The notes beneath the pieces are model-generated. The model saw only the letters and a list, made by a program, of their open reading frames with translations, was not told the origin of the DNA and ran no database searches. The position numbers were made by a program, and so were the translations under genes. This document shows, one piece after another, positions 45,347-53,906 of a stretch of DNA of 55,585 nt. The stretch's first letter is position 1. Each line of letters opens with the position of its first letter. The stretch lies in contig JAQSXC010000015.1 of assembly GCA_029266335.1 (NCBI GenBank), positions 1-55,585 of the forward strand, written 5' to 3'. This stretch comes from Eubacterium sp. Lineage in GTDB: Bacteria > Bacillota > Clostridia > Acetivibrionales > DSM-1351.

Positions 45347-46510
45347 TTAAAGTAAATCCCGGATAAAAAAAGCCAGCATAAGTTTCAGCTTGTTTTCATA
45401 ATCAAAGTCACACTTCAGTATTTCTCTGATTCTTTTGATTTTATAGTTAACCGTGTTCCTGTGAACAAAGGTCATTTGAGCTACCTCCTGAACACTTGAG
45501 TTGTGCTCGAGATAACAGCGCAATGTTGTCATATAATCTGTTCCGTTTTTCTGATCAAACTCTTCAAGTTCTCCAAGACTTTCCCTATAGATTTCAGACA
45601 GAATATTGCTGTCGTTTACCGAAACAAGCAATTTGTATAATCCCATGGTCTGGTAATGAACACTTTTCTTATTATGGAGCTTTGCGATTCTAAGCCCCAT
45701 AACAGCTTTATTGTAGGCATCCGAGATAAAGAGATATCCTTTTCCGGTGGGACTGACTCCCGCATGGAGCTTGTACTGTACTCCATGCAGCTCGCATATT
45801 TTTTGCAGCATATCTATAAACTCATCTATTTGCTTTTCAGAATATTCCTGCAATATAACTATCATTTTTCTGTCGTAGAAAAACAGGCTGAACAGTCTTC
45901 CTGTCTTATTCAATAATCTTTGAGCCTGAAGCCGTAGATTCCTTGTTTCATCTTCGCTCAATACACTGTCATTATGGTAAACAGGCTCAAAGGCCACAAC
46001 TGTGTACATGGAATCAGGATAAAAACAGCGCCTTTCAAGTGTGGGTTTATAGACTTTTTCCTCCTGAGGCATAAAAATAAGATTTCTCATTGCTGTGGCC
46101 AACCCCATTTCTATTTCTTCACTTGCCACTATTCTATGGCAAAAGTCATAAGTAATATCTATGAGGCGTACCGACCAGGGTACGGTAAACAATGGGAGAC
46201 TTTGTTCCTCGCAGAATGCAATAACCTTATCAGGCACTGATTCTATATATGGACCAAGGTTCAAAACCAGTCCGCTGGCTTTCTTTTTCAGCACTGAGGA
46301 GGCAAACTCAAGCATCCAGTCATTCCTTAGCTGCTGAGCTATTCCCGTTGTAAAAACAAGTTCGTTACCATGCAGAAAGCTTGGTACCTCTCTATCCTCA
46401 ATCATATGAACCCATCTTACGAAGTTTTCCATGCCGGCAGCACCAGCCAGAAGCTTCATACCATAAGTAGCTTCAACATTTGCACATAGTTTTGCAAGAG
46501 TAATTGCCAT
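45347..46510 (-). CDS. PucR-family transcription regulator
   Basis: A 387-residue regulator. The N-terminal PucR domain (about 5-125; ITLAKLCANVEATYGMKLLAG, then ELVFTTG) senses purine or pyrimidine breakdown signals, the middle has a degenerate GGDEF-like region (about 160-290), and the C-terminal HTH_30 (about 330-387) includes VAQMTFVHRNTVNYKIKRI. It sits inside the cluster between the PreA-type and aminotransferase genes, so it is the probable regulator of both divergent operons. GAGGTGAGG precedes the ATG. Confidence 0.9.
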   Translation of the reverse strand: MAITLAKLCANVEATYGMKLLAGAAGMENFVRWVHMIEDREVPSFLHGNELVFTTGIAQQLRNDWMLEFASSVLKKKASGLVLNLGPYIESVPDKVIAFCEEQSLPLFTVPWSVRLIDITYDFCHRIVASEEIEMGLATAMRNLIFMPQEEKVYKPTLERRCFYPDSMYTVVAFEPVYHNDSVLSEDETRNLRLQAQRLLNKTGRLFSLFFYDRKMIVILQEYSEKQIDEFIDMLQKICELHGVQYKLHAGVSPTGKGYLFISDAYNKAVMGLRIAKLHNKKSVHYQTMGLYKLLVSVNDSNILSEIYRESLGELEEFDQKNGTDYMTTLRCYLEHNSSVQEVAQMTFVHRNTVNYKIKRIREILKCDFDYENKLKLMLAFFIRDLL

Positions 46511-46599
46511 AACCTCACCTCTATACCATTAATTTTTTAATGAGAATAAGTCTTTCTTTTTTTATTAAGCATGATAATCAGCCTTTATAAATCAATAAT

Positions 46600-48153
46600 T
46601 TATAATACGCTGGCAATGATTTTGTCCATAATGGGTTTATTAATGCGTTTGCCGGGAGTTATTGCACCATTTGGACAGACATGCAGACAAAGGTGGCAGC
46701 CGGCACATTTTTTACCGGAGAGGGCAGGCTTCCTTTTATCCGCTTCCCATATAATGGCCTGGTGTCCTGCATCATAACATGAGATATAGCAGCGTCCGCA
46801 GCCAACACATCTATCGCGGTCAAACTTGGGGTATACTATTGTATCTCTGTTAAGGAGTTCTGCCGGAACCATCTGCGGTAGTGCTTTACCGACCAGTTCC
46901 TCCACACTTTTATAGCCATTTTCTGCCATGAAGAAGGAGAAACCTTCAATAAGATCATCAATAATTCTATAGCCATATTGCATTACGGCAGTGGTTATCT
47001 GTATGTTGGCACAGCCCAGAAGGATAAACTCCAAAGCGTCACGCCAGGTTTCTATTCCTCCCATACCACTAAGGGGTATGCCCGCCAGGTCCTTATGCAC
47101 AGCCATATCATGTATGAAACGCAATGCTATAGGTTTTACTGCCTTTCCGGAATATCCCGATACGGCTGATTTACCATCAACAGCAGGGGTGGCAGCCAAA
47201 CCTGACAAATCTATGCCCGTAATACTTTTTATAGTATTTATGGCTGCAATTCCATCTGCTCCGCCCTCCACAGCCGCCATGGCAGGTATCTCCATATTTC
47301 CCAGGTTCGGAGTCATTTTCGCCAGTATTGGAAGCTGTGTACCTTTGCGGACACATTCTGTATAATGCTTTACCAAATCAGGGTTCTGGCCCACATCCGA
47401 CCCGAGATTTTCACCGCTCATATGAGGACAGGAAAAGTTACACTCAATAATATCCGCACCAATTTCGGTAACTGCCTTGGCAAGGTAAGTCCACTCTTCA
47501 TCAGTCTGTCCCATGATGGAAGCAACCAGTATCTTATTCGGATAATCAGCCTTCAGCTGCTTCATCCACATGAGGTTTTCTTCCAACGGATGCTCTGCAA
47601 TCTGTTCCAGATTTCTGAAGCCTATAAAAGGTGTTCCCTCTTTTCCGATGGTATCAAACCGGGGTGATACCTCTTTAGGTTTCAACACACCTATAGTTTT
47701 AAATACTACTCCCGCCCAGCCCATTTCAAGCGCTTTGGCACACATTTCATAATTGCTGGCAACTATTGATGAAGAAAGAAAAAAAGGATTTTCACATCTT
47801 ACTCCGCAGAATTCAATTGACAGGTCAACCTCCGGCAAAGCTTCAGGAGACTTAAAGTTTTCGGTTAAATAGCGTTTAATAGCTCCGATTCTGACCGGTG
47901 AGTCAGTTCTGATACAGGCTGCTTCACACTTCCCCTGAGCCGCAACCGCTGTTTCATTTGCTTCACAGTCGCCGGCACTCACCCTGGCAGCAGCACCCTT
48001 AAGATTATCAAACCGCAGAGCACGTATCATTCTTGCCGGGTCCTCCCCCGAGGTACAGGCTTCAGTACAGGGAGCTTCATGGCATAATAAGCATCTGGCC
48101 GCTTCTTCAACTACTGTTATCTTGTTTAATATGATTTTTTCTGATGAATACAT
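46600..48153 (-). CDS. preA: PreA-type dihydropyrimidine dehydrogenase with N-terminal Fe-S domain
   Basis: A 517-residue enzyme for reducing uracil or thymine. Domain order: an N-terminal GltD/DPD domain-I-like Fe-S region (about 15-105; CLLCHEAPCTEAC and GKCEAAC), the FMN TIM barrel (about 110-420; SIVASNYEMC, IECNFSCPHMSGENLGSDVGQ, KMTPNLGNM, GYSGKAVKPIALRF), and a C-terminal double [4Fe-4S] ferredoxin (CVGCGRCYISC, CAGCHLCLHVC). The FAD and NAD(P)H domains of mammalian DPD are missing and no preT gene lies here, so electrons must come from another protein. The ATG at 48153 follows AAAGGAG. It lies 18 bp after hydA. Confidence 0.9.
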   Translation of the reverse strand: MYSSEKIILNKITVVEEAARCLLCHEAPCTEACTSGEDPARMIRALRFDNLKGAAARVSAGDCEANETAVAAQGKCEAACIRTDSPVRIGAIKRYLTENFKSPEALPEVDLSIEFCGVRCENPFFLSSSIVASNYEMCAKALEMGWAGVVFKTIGVLKPKEVSPRFDTIGKEGTPFIGFRNLEQIAEHPLEENLMWMKQLKADYPNKILVASIMGQTDEEWTYLAKAVTEIGADIIECNFSCPHMSGENLGSDVGQNPDLVKHYTECVRKGTQLPILAKMTPNLGNMEIPAMAAVEGGADGIAAINTIKSITGIDLSGLAATPAVDGKSAVSGYSGKAVKPIALRFIHDMAVHKDLAGIPLSGMGGIETWRDALEFILLGCANIQITTAVMQYGYRIIDDLIEGFSFFMAENGYKSVEELVGKALPQMVPAELLNRDTIVYPKFDRDRCVGCGRCYISCYDAGHQAIIWEADKRKPALSGKKCAGCHLCLHVCPNGAITPGKRINKPIMDKIIASVL

Positions 48154-48171
48154 ACCAACCAACTCCTTTCT

Positions 48172-49539
48172 TTATTTTCTGCAAACACGCTTAACGAATT
48201 TACCCCAGCCGGGCTCCCCTATAAAATCACCGTTATCATATACAAGTCTTCCTCTCGAATAGGTCTGAACCGGATATCCGTGAAGCGAAACGCCCTCCCA
48301 TATTGTATGGTCATAGTCGGAATGCATATTGTCACATTTAATGGTAAAATTCTTGTCCGGATCGTATATAACGATATCTGCATCGGCTCCGGGAGCAAGT
48401 GTACCCTTGCCGGAACAACCGAATATTTTTGCAGGATTTGCGGCACATACTTCAACAGCCTTGTTAAAAGTTATTTTTCCTTCATTTGCTGCTGAAAGCA
48501 TATAAGGATACATATTTTCAATACCGGCACAGCCGTTTGGTATTTTTGTGAAATTATCCTTACCCCAGTCCTTTTCATAGCTCTGGAACGGACAGTGATC
48601 GGTAGCAACAGTTGATATATCACCTCTTCTGATTGCAGCCCAGAGTGCGGCCTGGCTTTCAGTACCCTTCATAGGCGGTGAGCATACGAAATTGCGTCCA
48701 TCTTCTCTTTTATATACATCATTTGTAAAGTGTAGATACTGAGGACAGGTTTCTGCATAAACCTCATAGCCTTCATCACGGGCTTTTGTAACTGCCTCTA
48801 CACCTTCCTTGTTAGCAAGATGTACTATATATAATGGAGCGTTGTGTGCTTTTGCCCAGTGAATTGCACGATTGTCCGCCTCAGCCTCAACAAATTCTGG
48901 ACGGCTCATGTAATGGTACCAGGCTGAGGTTTTTCCCTGAGCAAGGAATTCGGAAATTCTTATATCTATCAGGTCGGGATTTTCGGCATGAACATTTGTA
49001 AGTACTCCGGTTTCCTTTGATTTCAACAGAATTCTGGCAAGTGTTCCGTCATCCACCATCATTCCTTCCTTTTTATAAACCATAAAACATTTGAAGCTGG
49101 GAACACCATACTCCACTGCTGCCTCGAATTCATCCAGAAGCGCGCCGTCTGCCAGATCTGTGATTGCACAGTGGAAGGCAATATCGACACAGGCCTCTGG
49201 TTCAGCCATTTTACGGCGGGCTTCAACAGTTTCAATTATTCCCTGACCTTTTCTCTGGATGGCATAATCAAAAACTGTTGTCGTACCTCCGCAGGCTGCT
49301 GCCCGGGTGCCTGCGAGATAGCCGTCGGCTGATACTGTTCCTCCGAAGGGCATTGCCAGATGTGTATGCACATCTATGGCACCCGGCAGAACCAGTTTTC
49401 CTGATGCATCAACCACTTTTGCGTTTACCTCGGGAAAGCCCTTTCCTATAAATGCAATCTTTCCGCCCTTAACAGCTATATCTGCCTCATAGCTTTCGGT
49501 TGGAGTAATAATGGTACCGTTCTTAATAATTAAGTCCAT
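48172..49539 (-). CDS. hydA: Dihydropyrimidinase (D-hydantoinase)
   Basis: A 455-residue amidohydrolase that opens the ring of dihydrouracil/dihydrothymine to N-carbamoyl-beta-amino acids, and can act on hydantoins. The binuclear zinc site is visible: DVHTHLAMPFGG near 56, the carboxylated Lys region SFKCFMVYKK near 145, VHAENPD near 175, VHLANKEG near 230 and VATDHCPF near 307. Full length. GGAGG precedes the ATG at 49539. It is the first gene of the minus-strand pyrimidine cluster, immediately upstream of preA, and faces the divergent ABC importer. Confidence 0.93.
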   Translation of the reverse strand: MDLIIKNGTIITPTESYEADIAVKGGKIAFIGKGFPEVNAKVVDASGKLVLPGAIDVHTHLAMPFGGTVSADGYLAGTRAAACGGTTTVFDYAIQRKGQGIIETVEARRKMAEPEACVDIAFHCAITDLADGALLDEFEAAVEYGVPSFKCFMVYKKEGMMVDDGTLARILLKSKETGVLTNVHAENPDLIDIRISEFLAQGKTSAWYHYMSRPEFVEAEADNRAIHWAKAHNAPLYIVHLANKEGVEAVTKARDEGYEVYAETCPQYLHFTNDVYKREDGRNFVCSPPMKGTESQAALWAAIRRGDISTVATDHCPFQSYEKDWGKDNFTKIPNGCAGIENMYPYMLSAANEGKITFNKAVEVCAANPAKIFGCSGKGTLAPGADADIVIYDPDKNFTIKCDNMHSDYDHTIWEGVSLHGYPVQTYSRGRLVYDNGDFIGEPGWGKFVKRVCRK

Positions 49540-49837
49540 ATTTTTACCTCCTGTCAACGTGATTCTACACGCATAAATACATATTTAATAAGTTATTTTG
49601 AAAATAGATTCTGACTGAAAGCCTAAAACGGCGTCTTTGCCGGAAAATCAACCAGGTGACTTTTTAGGTAGGTATAAAATTTATTAATACATAAACTTAA
49701 AGTAACAAAAGGGGTAAAGACACTCTTTATCAATAAGTACTTTTACACTTATTAGTATCAAAAAAATTTATCTCTCTCCAATTAAACTGTATTTGAAATA
49801 CTTATAGTCCATAAAATTTATACATTTCCTAGACAAT

Positions 49838-49879
49838 AAAAAAACAAAGGCACAAGGAGGTGACTCCTTTGCGCCTTTG
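49838..49879 (-). terminator. Terminator-like hairpin upstream of hydA
   Basis: CAAAGGCACAAGGAG (49845-49859) pairs with CTCCTTTGCGCCTTTG (49864-49879) with one bulge and a GTGA loop; in minus sense seven Ts follow. It lies 300 bases ahead of hydA with no supported gene before it. Its 13-base start (ATGCAAAGGCGCA, minus sense 49882-49870) recurs on the plus strand at 50305-50317, so the divergent region is flanked by related hairpins. Between it and hydA (49540-49837) I see only AT-rich sequence and a CCGGC/GCCG hairpin near 49633-49650. Confidence 0.65.
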
Positions 49880-50207
49880 CATCAGTTTATGTTATTATTA
49901 AATTCATTTAAAGTTATTTTTATTACAATATGATTGTTTAATTGTTTTGTATTTTAGCACGTAAAAAACCAAAAGTCAAATATGTAATTTAAATTTTCAA
50001 CCCGTTTTTTGTGGACATACACTGGCAGCCAATCTGATAAAATATCTTTATAAAGCCTTGGCAGCGTATACTTTATTAAAAAAGTACTGTTGCACTGCTT
50101 ACATATATTACTAAAGGCTCTCATAAATACGCATTTCATCTTCAGCACAATTAAACCCCATGTTTTTAATCCAAAGCATAAAAACCCTAAAGTTACGAAT
50201 TTGAGTA

Positions 50208-50236
50208 TTGCAACAAATGAATTAATGCTTTACAAT
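50208..50236 (+). promoter_or_regulatory. Sigma-A promoter of the pyrimidine ABC importer operon
   Basis: TTGCAA (50208-50213), 17-bp spacer, TACAAT (50231-50236). The leader runs about 125 nt to the ATG at 50367 and contains an AGGC/GCCT pairing near 50251-50274 and the terminator-like hairpin at 50310-50340. The part 49880-50207 shows no supported gene. Confidence 0.6.
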
Positions 50237-50309
50237 GTAAAACATCACAGGCAACCAAATTTAAAACAGCCTGGAGAGCTATAAAACTAAATATCAATTC
50301 AAAAATGCA

Positions 50310-50340
50310 AAGGCGCAGAGAATACATTTCTCTGTGCCTT
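50310..50340 (+). other. Leader hairpin, possible attenuator, before the ABC importer
   Basis: A 13-bp stem (50310-50322 with 50328-50340, one G-U pair) followed by ATTATTTTAT, ending 10 bases before the GGAGG of the ATPase gene. It resembles a weak intrinsic terminator, as in transcription attenuation. Its first 13 bases match the hairpin at 49838-49879 in the opposite orientation. No known riboswitch (TPP in particular) was recognised upstream. Confidence 0.55.
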
Positions 50341-50366
50341 ATTATTTTATCTTGGAGGTTGATAAT

Positions 50367-51137
50367 ATGTATGCACCGGAAATTCAAATAGAAAACGTAA
50401 GCATGTTCTACAAGGATAATAAAGGAAATGATATTCACGCACTTAATAATGTGAGCATCGATATACAGAAGGGTGAGTTCATTTCCCTTCTAGGGCCATC
50501 GGGTTGCGGTAAAACCACGCTTCTCAGGATAATTGCCGATCTGCTTGAACCCTCAAATGGAACAGTCACTGTCTGCGGACAGACTCCAAAGGAGACCAGA
50601 CTCCAGCAAAAGTACGGAATAGTATTTCAAAACCCGGTTCTATATGATTGGAGAACCGTAAAAAACAATGTAAGACTTCCATTGGAAATGATGAGGATAA
50701 ACAGGTCAGAACAAAACAACCGAATAGAAAAGCAGCTGGAGCTTGTGGGCTTGTCAAACTTTGCAAATCATTATCCGCACCAGCTCAGCGGCGGAATGCA
50801 GCAGAGAGTTGGAATCGCCAGAGCACTTGCCATTCAGCCTGAAATTCTGTTGATGGACGAACCCTTTTCAGCCCTGGATGAATTTACTCGTGAAAAACTG
50901 AATGAAGATTTACTGCGTATCTGGAGTAAAACAAATAAAACAGTAATCTTTGTAACTCATAATATATCTGAATCAGTTTTCCTGTCAGACAGAGTCTGTG
51001 TACTTTCTCCCCATCCGGGAAGACTTTCAGCAGTAGTAGATATTGATCTTCCACGTCCAAGGACAAGAGAAATTCGTGAAACACCTGAATTCTTCGCACT
51101 GGTTTCAAAAATACGGAACAGCTTCGAGGGGGTCTGA
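50367..51137 (+). CDS. ABC importer ATPase (SsuB/TauB/ThiZ type)
   Basis: A 256-residue ATPase: Walker A LGPSGCGKTTL near 42, Q-loop VFQNPVL near 85, signature LSGGMQQR near 133, Walker B ILLMDEPFSALD near 154 and H-loop VTHNISE near 190. It belongs to the nitrate/taurine/thiamine-precursor group. The ATG at 50367 follows TTGGAGG; a frame starting at 50334 begins inside the leader hairpin and is rejected. It is first in a four-gene importer operon divergent from hydA, so a pyrimidine or hydantoin is the likely cargo. Confidence 0.92.
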   Translation: MYAPEIQIENVSMFYKDNKGNDIHALNNVSIDIQKGEFISLLGPSGCGKTTLLRIIADLLEPSNGTVTVCGQTPKETRLQQKYGIVFQNPVLYDWRTVKNNVRLPLEMMRINRSEQNNRIEKQLELVGLSNFANHYPHQLSGGMQQRVGIARALAIQPEILLMDEPFSALDEFTREKLNEDLLRIWSKTNKTVIFVTHNISESVFLSDRVCVLSPHPGRLSAVVDIDLPRPRTREIRETPEFFALVSKIRNSFEGV

Positions 51138-51138
51138 C

Positions 51139-51927
51139 ATGAATAAAAATAAAACACTGGTATTGCTGGTGTGGTTTTTGGGTATTTTTGCGCTATGGGA
51201 GCTTGGGGCGTATTCTCTTGTAAATATTTTTCACGACAAGATGGCCGCTTCAAAGCTTCCCTATCCACACGAAGTAATAATTACCCTGATTAAAAACTGG
51301 CAGTCGCTTTCAGAGGCCGGTGCAGTTACATTTTCCAAAGCAGCCACAGGTTTTGCCCTGGGTGCTTCTATAGGTATAATTCTTGCAATTTTAATGAGTA
51401 TTTCTAAAATAGCAGAACAAATAGCTTTTCCTTACTTGATAGTTTCACAGATGATTCCGGTGCTTGGACTTGCACCCATAATTTTCAACCTTGTCAGAAA
51501 TATGGATGCATCAAGAATAATAATTGCAGCATATATAACTTTTTTCCCTGTAGCTGCCAATATGCTCAGCGGACTGAAAAGCGTTGATTTGGACAAACGT
51601 GAACTTATGTATTCCTATGCTGCTAAAAAACCAAGTGTTTACTTGAAGCTTATGCTGCCCTTTTCCCTGCCGTATCTTTTTGCAGGTCTTAAAATAGCTG
51701 CTCCGCTTTCCGTAACAGCCTCCATACTGGTTGATATGCTGGGTTCAAAAAACGGTATCGGAGTTAAGCTGTTGTACTCTCTTTACGGTGGAACTAAAGA
51801 TATATTCTGGGCTTCAGTTGTCACAAGTGCTCTAATGGGAATTATCAGCTATTTTGCAGTAATCATTGCCGAAAAAATATTAATTCCCTGGCAGAGCGAG
51901 ACAAAAATGAAAGCAGGTGATACCTGA
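51139..51927 (+). CDS. ABC importer permease 1 (SsuC/ThiX type)
   Basis: A 262-residue permease with about six helices and a BPD-type inner loop (MYSYAAKKPSVYLKLMLPFSLPYLFAGLKIA near 157) that docks the ATPase; only the core of that stretch is diagnostic. The ATG begins two bases after the ATPase stop, with GAGGGGG inside the end of the ATPase gene, so the genes are coupled. The importer has two different permeases, unlike the homodimeric SsuC systems. N-terminus is a single leading helix. Confidence 0.9.
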   Translation: MNKNKTLVLLVWFLGIFALWELGAYSLVNIFHDKMAASKLPYPHEVIITLIKNWQSLSEAGAVTFSKAATGFALGASIGIILAILMSISKIAEQIAFPYLIVSQMIPVLGLAPIIFNLVRNMDASRIIIAAYITFFPVAANMLSGLKSVDLDKRELMYSYAAKKPSVYLKLMLPFSLPYLFAGLKIAAPLSVTASILVDMLGSKNGIGVKLLYSLYGGTKDIFWASVVTSALMGIISYFAVIIAEKILIPWQSETKMKAGDT

Positions 51928-52700
51928 TGACAAATAAAATTAAAAGTACGCTGTGGCCTTTAAGCTTCGGAATTCTTTTACTGCTGGTATGGCAATTCGG
52001 AGGGTTTCATGCCCTATTGGATCTAAAGCCCTTCCAATTACCTGTTCCTACAGGCATTGTAACTACACTGGCAAAGAATATCTCCAAGGCATTAAGAGAC
52101 TGTGGTATCACGGTATCAGGCGCATTGATCGGAATGATAATCGGCTCGGCCATTGGTTTTCTGATAGCTGTAATCGCAACTGTGTTCCCGAAGTGGGGCT
52201 ATGGAGGTCTGATAGTTGTTTCTGCTTTTAATGCAATTCCCATTGTAGCCCTTTCTCCAATAATGAACCGCTGGTTTTCAACAGGAATGGGCCAGAAGAT
52301 AGGAGTTGTAACTATAGTGACAATGGCGGCTATGGCAATAAATGCATACCGTGGTCTCAATGATTTGAAGCCTTTTTCCCTGGATCTTATGAAATCATAT
52401 GCTGCAAACAGAAGAACCGTATTTGTAAGACTTCGTTTGCCCAACTGTCTCCCCAGTGTATTTACTGCACTGAAAATAAATATTACATCTTCAATGATTG
52501 CAGCCATAGTCAGTGAATATTTCGCTACTTCAACTTCAGGTCTGGGTTTCGGAATAAAGGATAATCTCCGAAAAGCGGAGATGGCAATGGGTTGGTCCTA
52601 CATAACCATTGCTGCCCTCGCAGGTATTATATTGTACCTGATTATATCCATGGTAGAACGTCGTGCCGTTAAATGGCACGCTTCACAAAGAATAAAATAA
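51927..52700 (+). CDS. ABC importer permease 2 (SsuC/ThiX type)
   Basis: A 257-residue permease with about six helices and the inner loop LMKSYAANRRTVFVRLRLP near 152. The ATG overlaps the stop of permease 1 (TGATG), so translation is coupled. It is clearly related to permease 1 and probably forms a heterodimer with it. It is followed after 30 bp by the binding-protein gene. Confidence 0.9.
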   Translation: MTNKIKSTLWPLSFGILLLLVWQFGGFHALLDLKPFQLPVPTGIVTTLAKNISKALRDCGITVSGALIGMIIGSAIGFLIAVIATVFPKWGYGGLIVVSAFNAIPIVALSPIMNRWFSTGMGQKIGVVTIVTMAAMAINAYRGLNDLKPFSLDLMKSYAANRRTVFVRLRLPNCLPSVFTALKINITSSMIAAIVSEYFATSTSGLGFGIKDNLRKAEMAMGWSYITIAALAGIILYLIISMVERRAVKWHASQRIK

Positions 52701-52730
52701 AAATTCATGAAAAGAAAAGAGGAGAGAATA

Positions 52731-53831
52731 ATGAAAAGATATTTATCAGTATTTCTTAGTATTGTACTATTATTAAGCTTCGCTCTTGCAGGATGCGGCA
52801 GCAGTAAGGAAGCCTCAACTTCCACTGCAAGCGCAGGTACTGCAGCAAGCGGTTCCACTGAGACAGCAAGCTCAAGCAGCAGTGAAAGCAGCACAACTCC
52901 AAGCGGTGAATTGGACAAAATCACCTTACAGCTCAAGTGGCTTCCTCAGTCACAGTTCATGGGCTACTATGTGGCAAAGGAAAAGGGATACTATAAAGAA
53001 CAGGGTATCGATATTGAAATCCTTCCCGGCGGAAGTGATATCATTCCTGAGCAGCAGGTTTATAACGGTGTTGCAGACATCGGTGTTACCTGGGTTTCAA
53101 GTTTGATGAAATATCAGGATCAGGGCTGGGGACTTGTTGAAGCAGCTCAGATCTTCCAGAAAAGTGCTCTCCTTTTAGTTTCAAAAGCCAGCGCAGGAAT
53201 CAAGACACCTGCTGACCTGAAAGGAAAGAAAGTAGGATCATGGTTTGGCGGCAATGAGTATGAATTATATGCACTGATTGAATCGGCAGGACTTGACAGA
53301 GAAAAGGATCTGAAGCTCGTTCAGCAGGACTACACAATGGATCAGCTTATAAATGATGAAATAGATGCTGCATCTGCCATGACTTACAACGAATATGGTC
53401 TTTTACTTGAATCGGGTATTAAAGAAACAGACTTAAACAAACTGGATATGAATGAAAATAACGTGGCAATGCTTGAAGACTGTTTATTTGTAAACAGTGA
53501 ATGGCTTGCAAAAAATGAAGATGTCTTTGTCCGTTTCTTAAAGGCTTCCATTAAGGGCTGGCAGGAAGCATGCAAAGATCCCGAAGCTGCAGGAAATATA
53601 GTTTACAACGTAGATAAGAGTGTATCTCTTGAACATCAGGTATATATGGCTAAGGAAGTTGCAAAGCTCGTAGTTCCTGAAGGCTTTGACGCAGCAAAAA
53701 TCGGCTTTATCGATACAAAAGCAATCCAGCAGACTGCCGATTATGCTTTGAAATACGGTTTGCTTACAAAGTCTGCTGATATTTCCAAATGTGTAAACTC
53801 TAAATATTGGGAACAAGCCGTTGCCAAATAA
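52731..53831 (+). CDS. NMT1/THI5-type substrate-binding lipoprotein
   Basis: A 366-residue lipoprotein: signal segment with lipobox (LAGC, Cys near 21), a Ser/Thr/Ala linker to about residue 58, then an NMT1/THI5-like domain (ITLQLKWLPQSQFMGYYVAK near 64; GVADIGVTWVSSLM near 112; DLKGKKVGSWFGG near 161). Such proteins bind hydroxymethylpyrimidine and related rings; next to dihydropyrimidinase and PreA the ligand is probably uracil, thymine or a relative. The ATG at 52731 follows AGAGGAGAG. Last importer gene of the operon. Confidence 0.9.
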   Translation: MKRYLSVFLSIVLLLSFALAGCGSSKEASTSTASAGTAASGSTETASSSSSESSTTPSGELDKITLQLKWLPQSQFMGYYVAKEKGYYKEQGIDIEILPGGSDIIPEQQVYNGVADIGVTWVSSLMKYQDQGWGLVEAAQIFQKSALLLVSKASAGIKTPADLKGKKVGSWFGGNEYELYALIESAGLDREKDLKLVQQDYTMDQLINDEIDAASAMTYNEYGLLLESGIKETDLNKLDMNENNVAMLEDCLFVNSEWLAKNEDVFVRFLKASIKGWQEACKDPEAAGNIVYNVDKSVSLEHQVYMAKEVAKLVVPEGFDAAKIGFIDTKAIQQTADYALKYGLLTKSADISKCVNSKYWEQAVAK

Positions 53832-53906
53832 TTTAAATAGTTAACTGTGCGGGACTTGCAATGAAACAATTGACATTATGGTCCCTCACATAGATTGGAG
53901 GTTGGC

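Noticed and set aside
49640-49670. c-di-GMP-I (GEMM) riboswitch ahead of hydA
   Set aside because: A CCGGCAAAGACGCC-like stretch looks superficially similar, but the order and tetraloop receptor elements of GEMM are missing.
49954-50148. 64-codon minus-strand frame upstream of hydA
   Set aside because: No ribosome binding site and no recognisable family; the lone Cys pair is not enough to call a zinc-ribbon protein.
50237-50345. TPP riboswitch in front of the NMT1/THI5-type importer
   Set aside because: The conserved CUGAGA and GACCC/GAACC elements are absent, so a thiamine-type leader is not supported.
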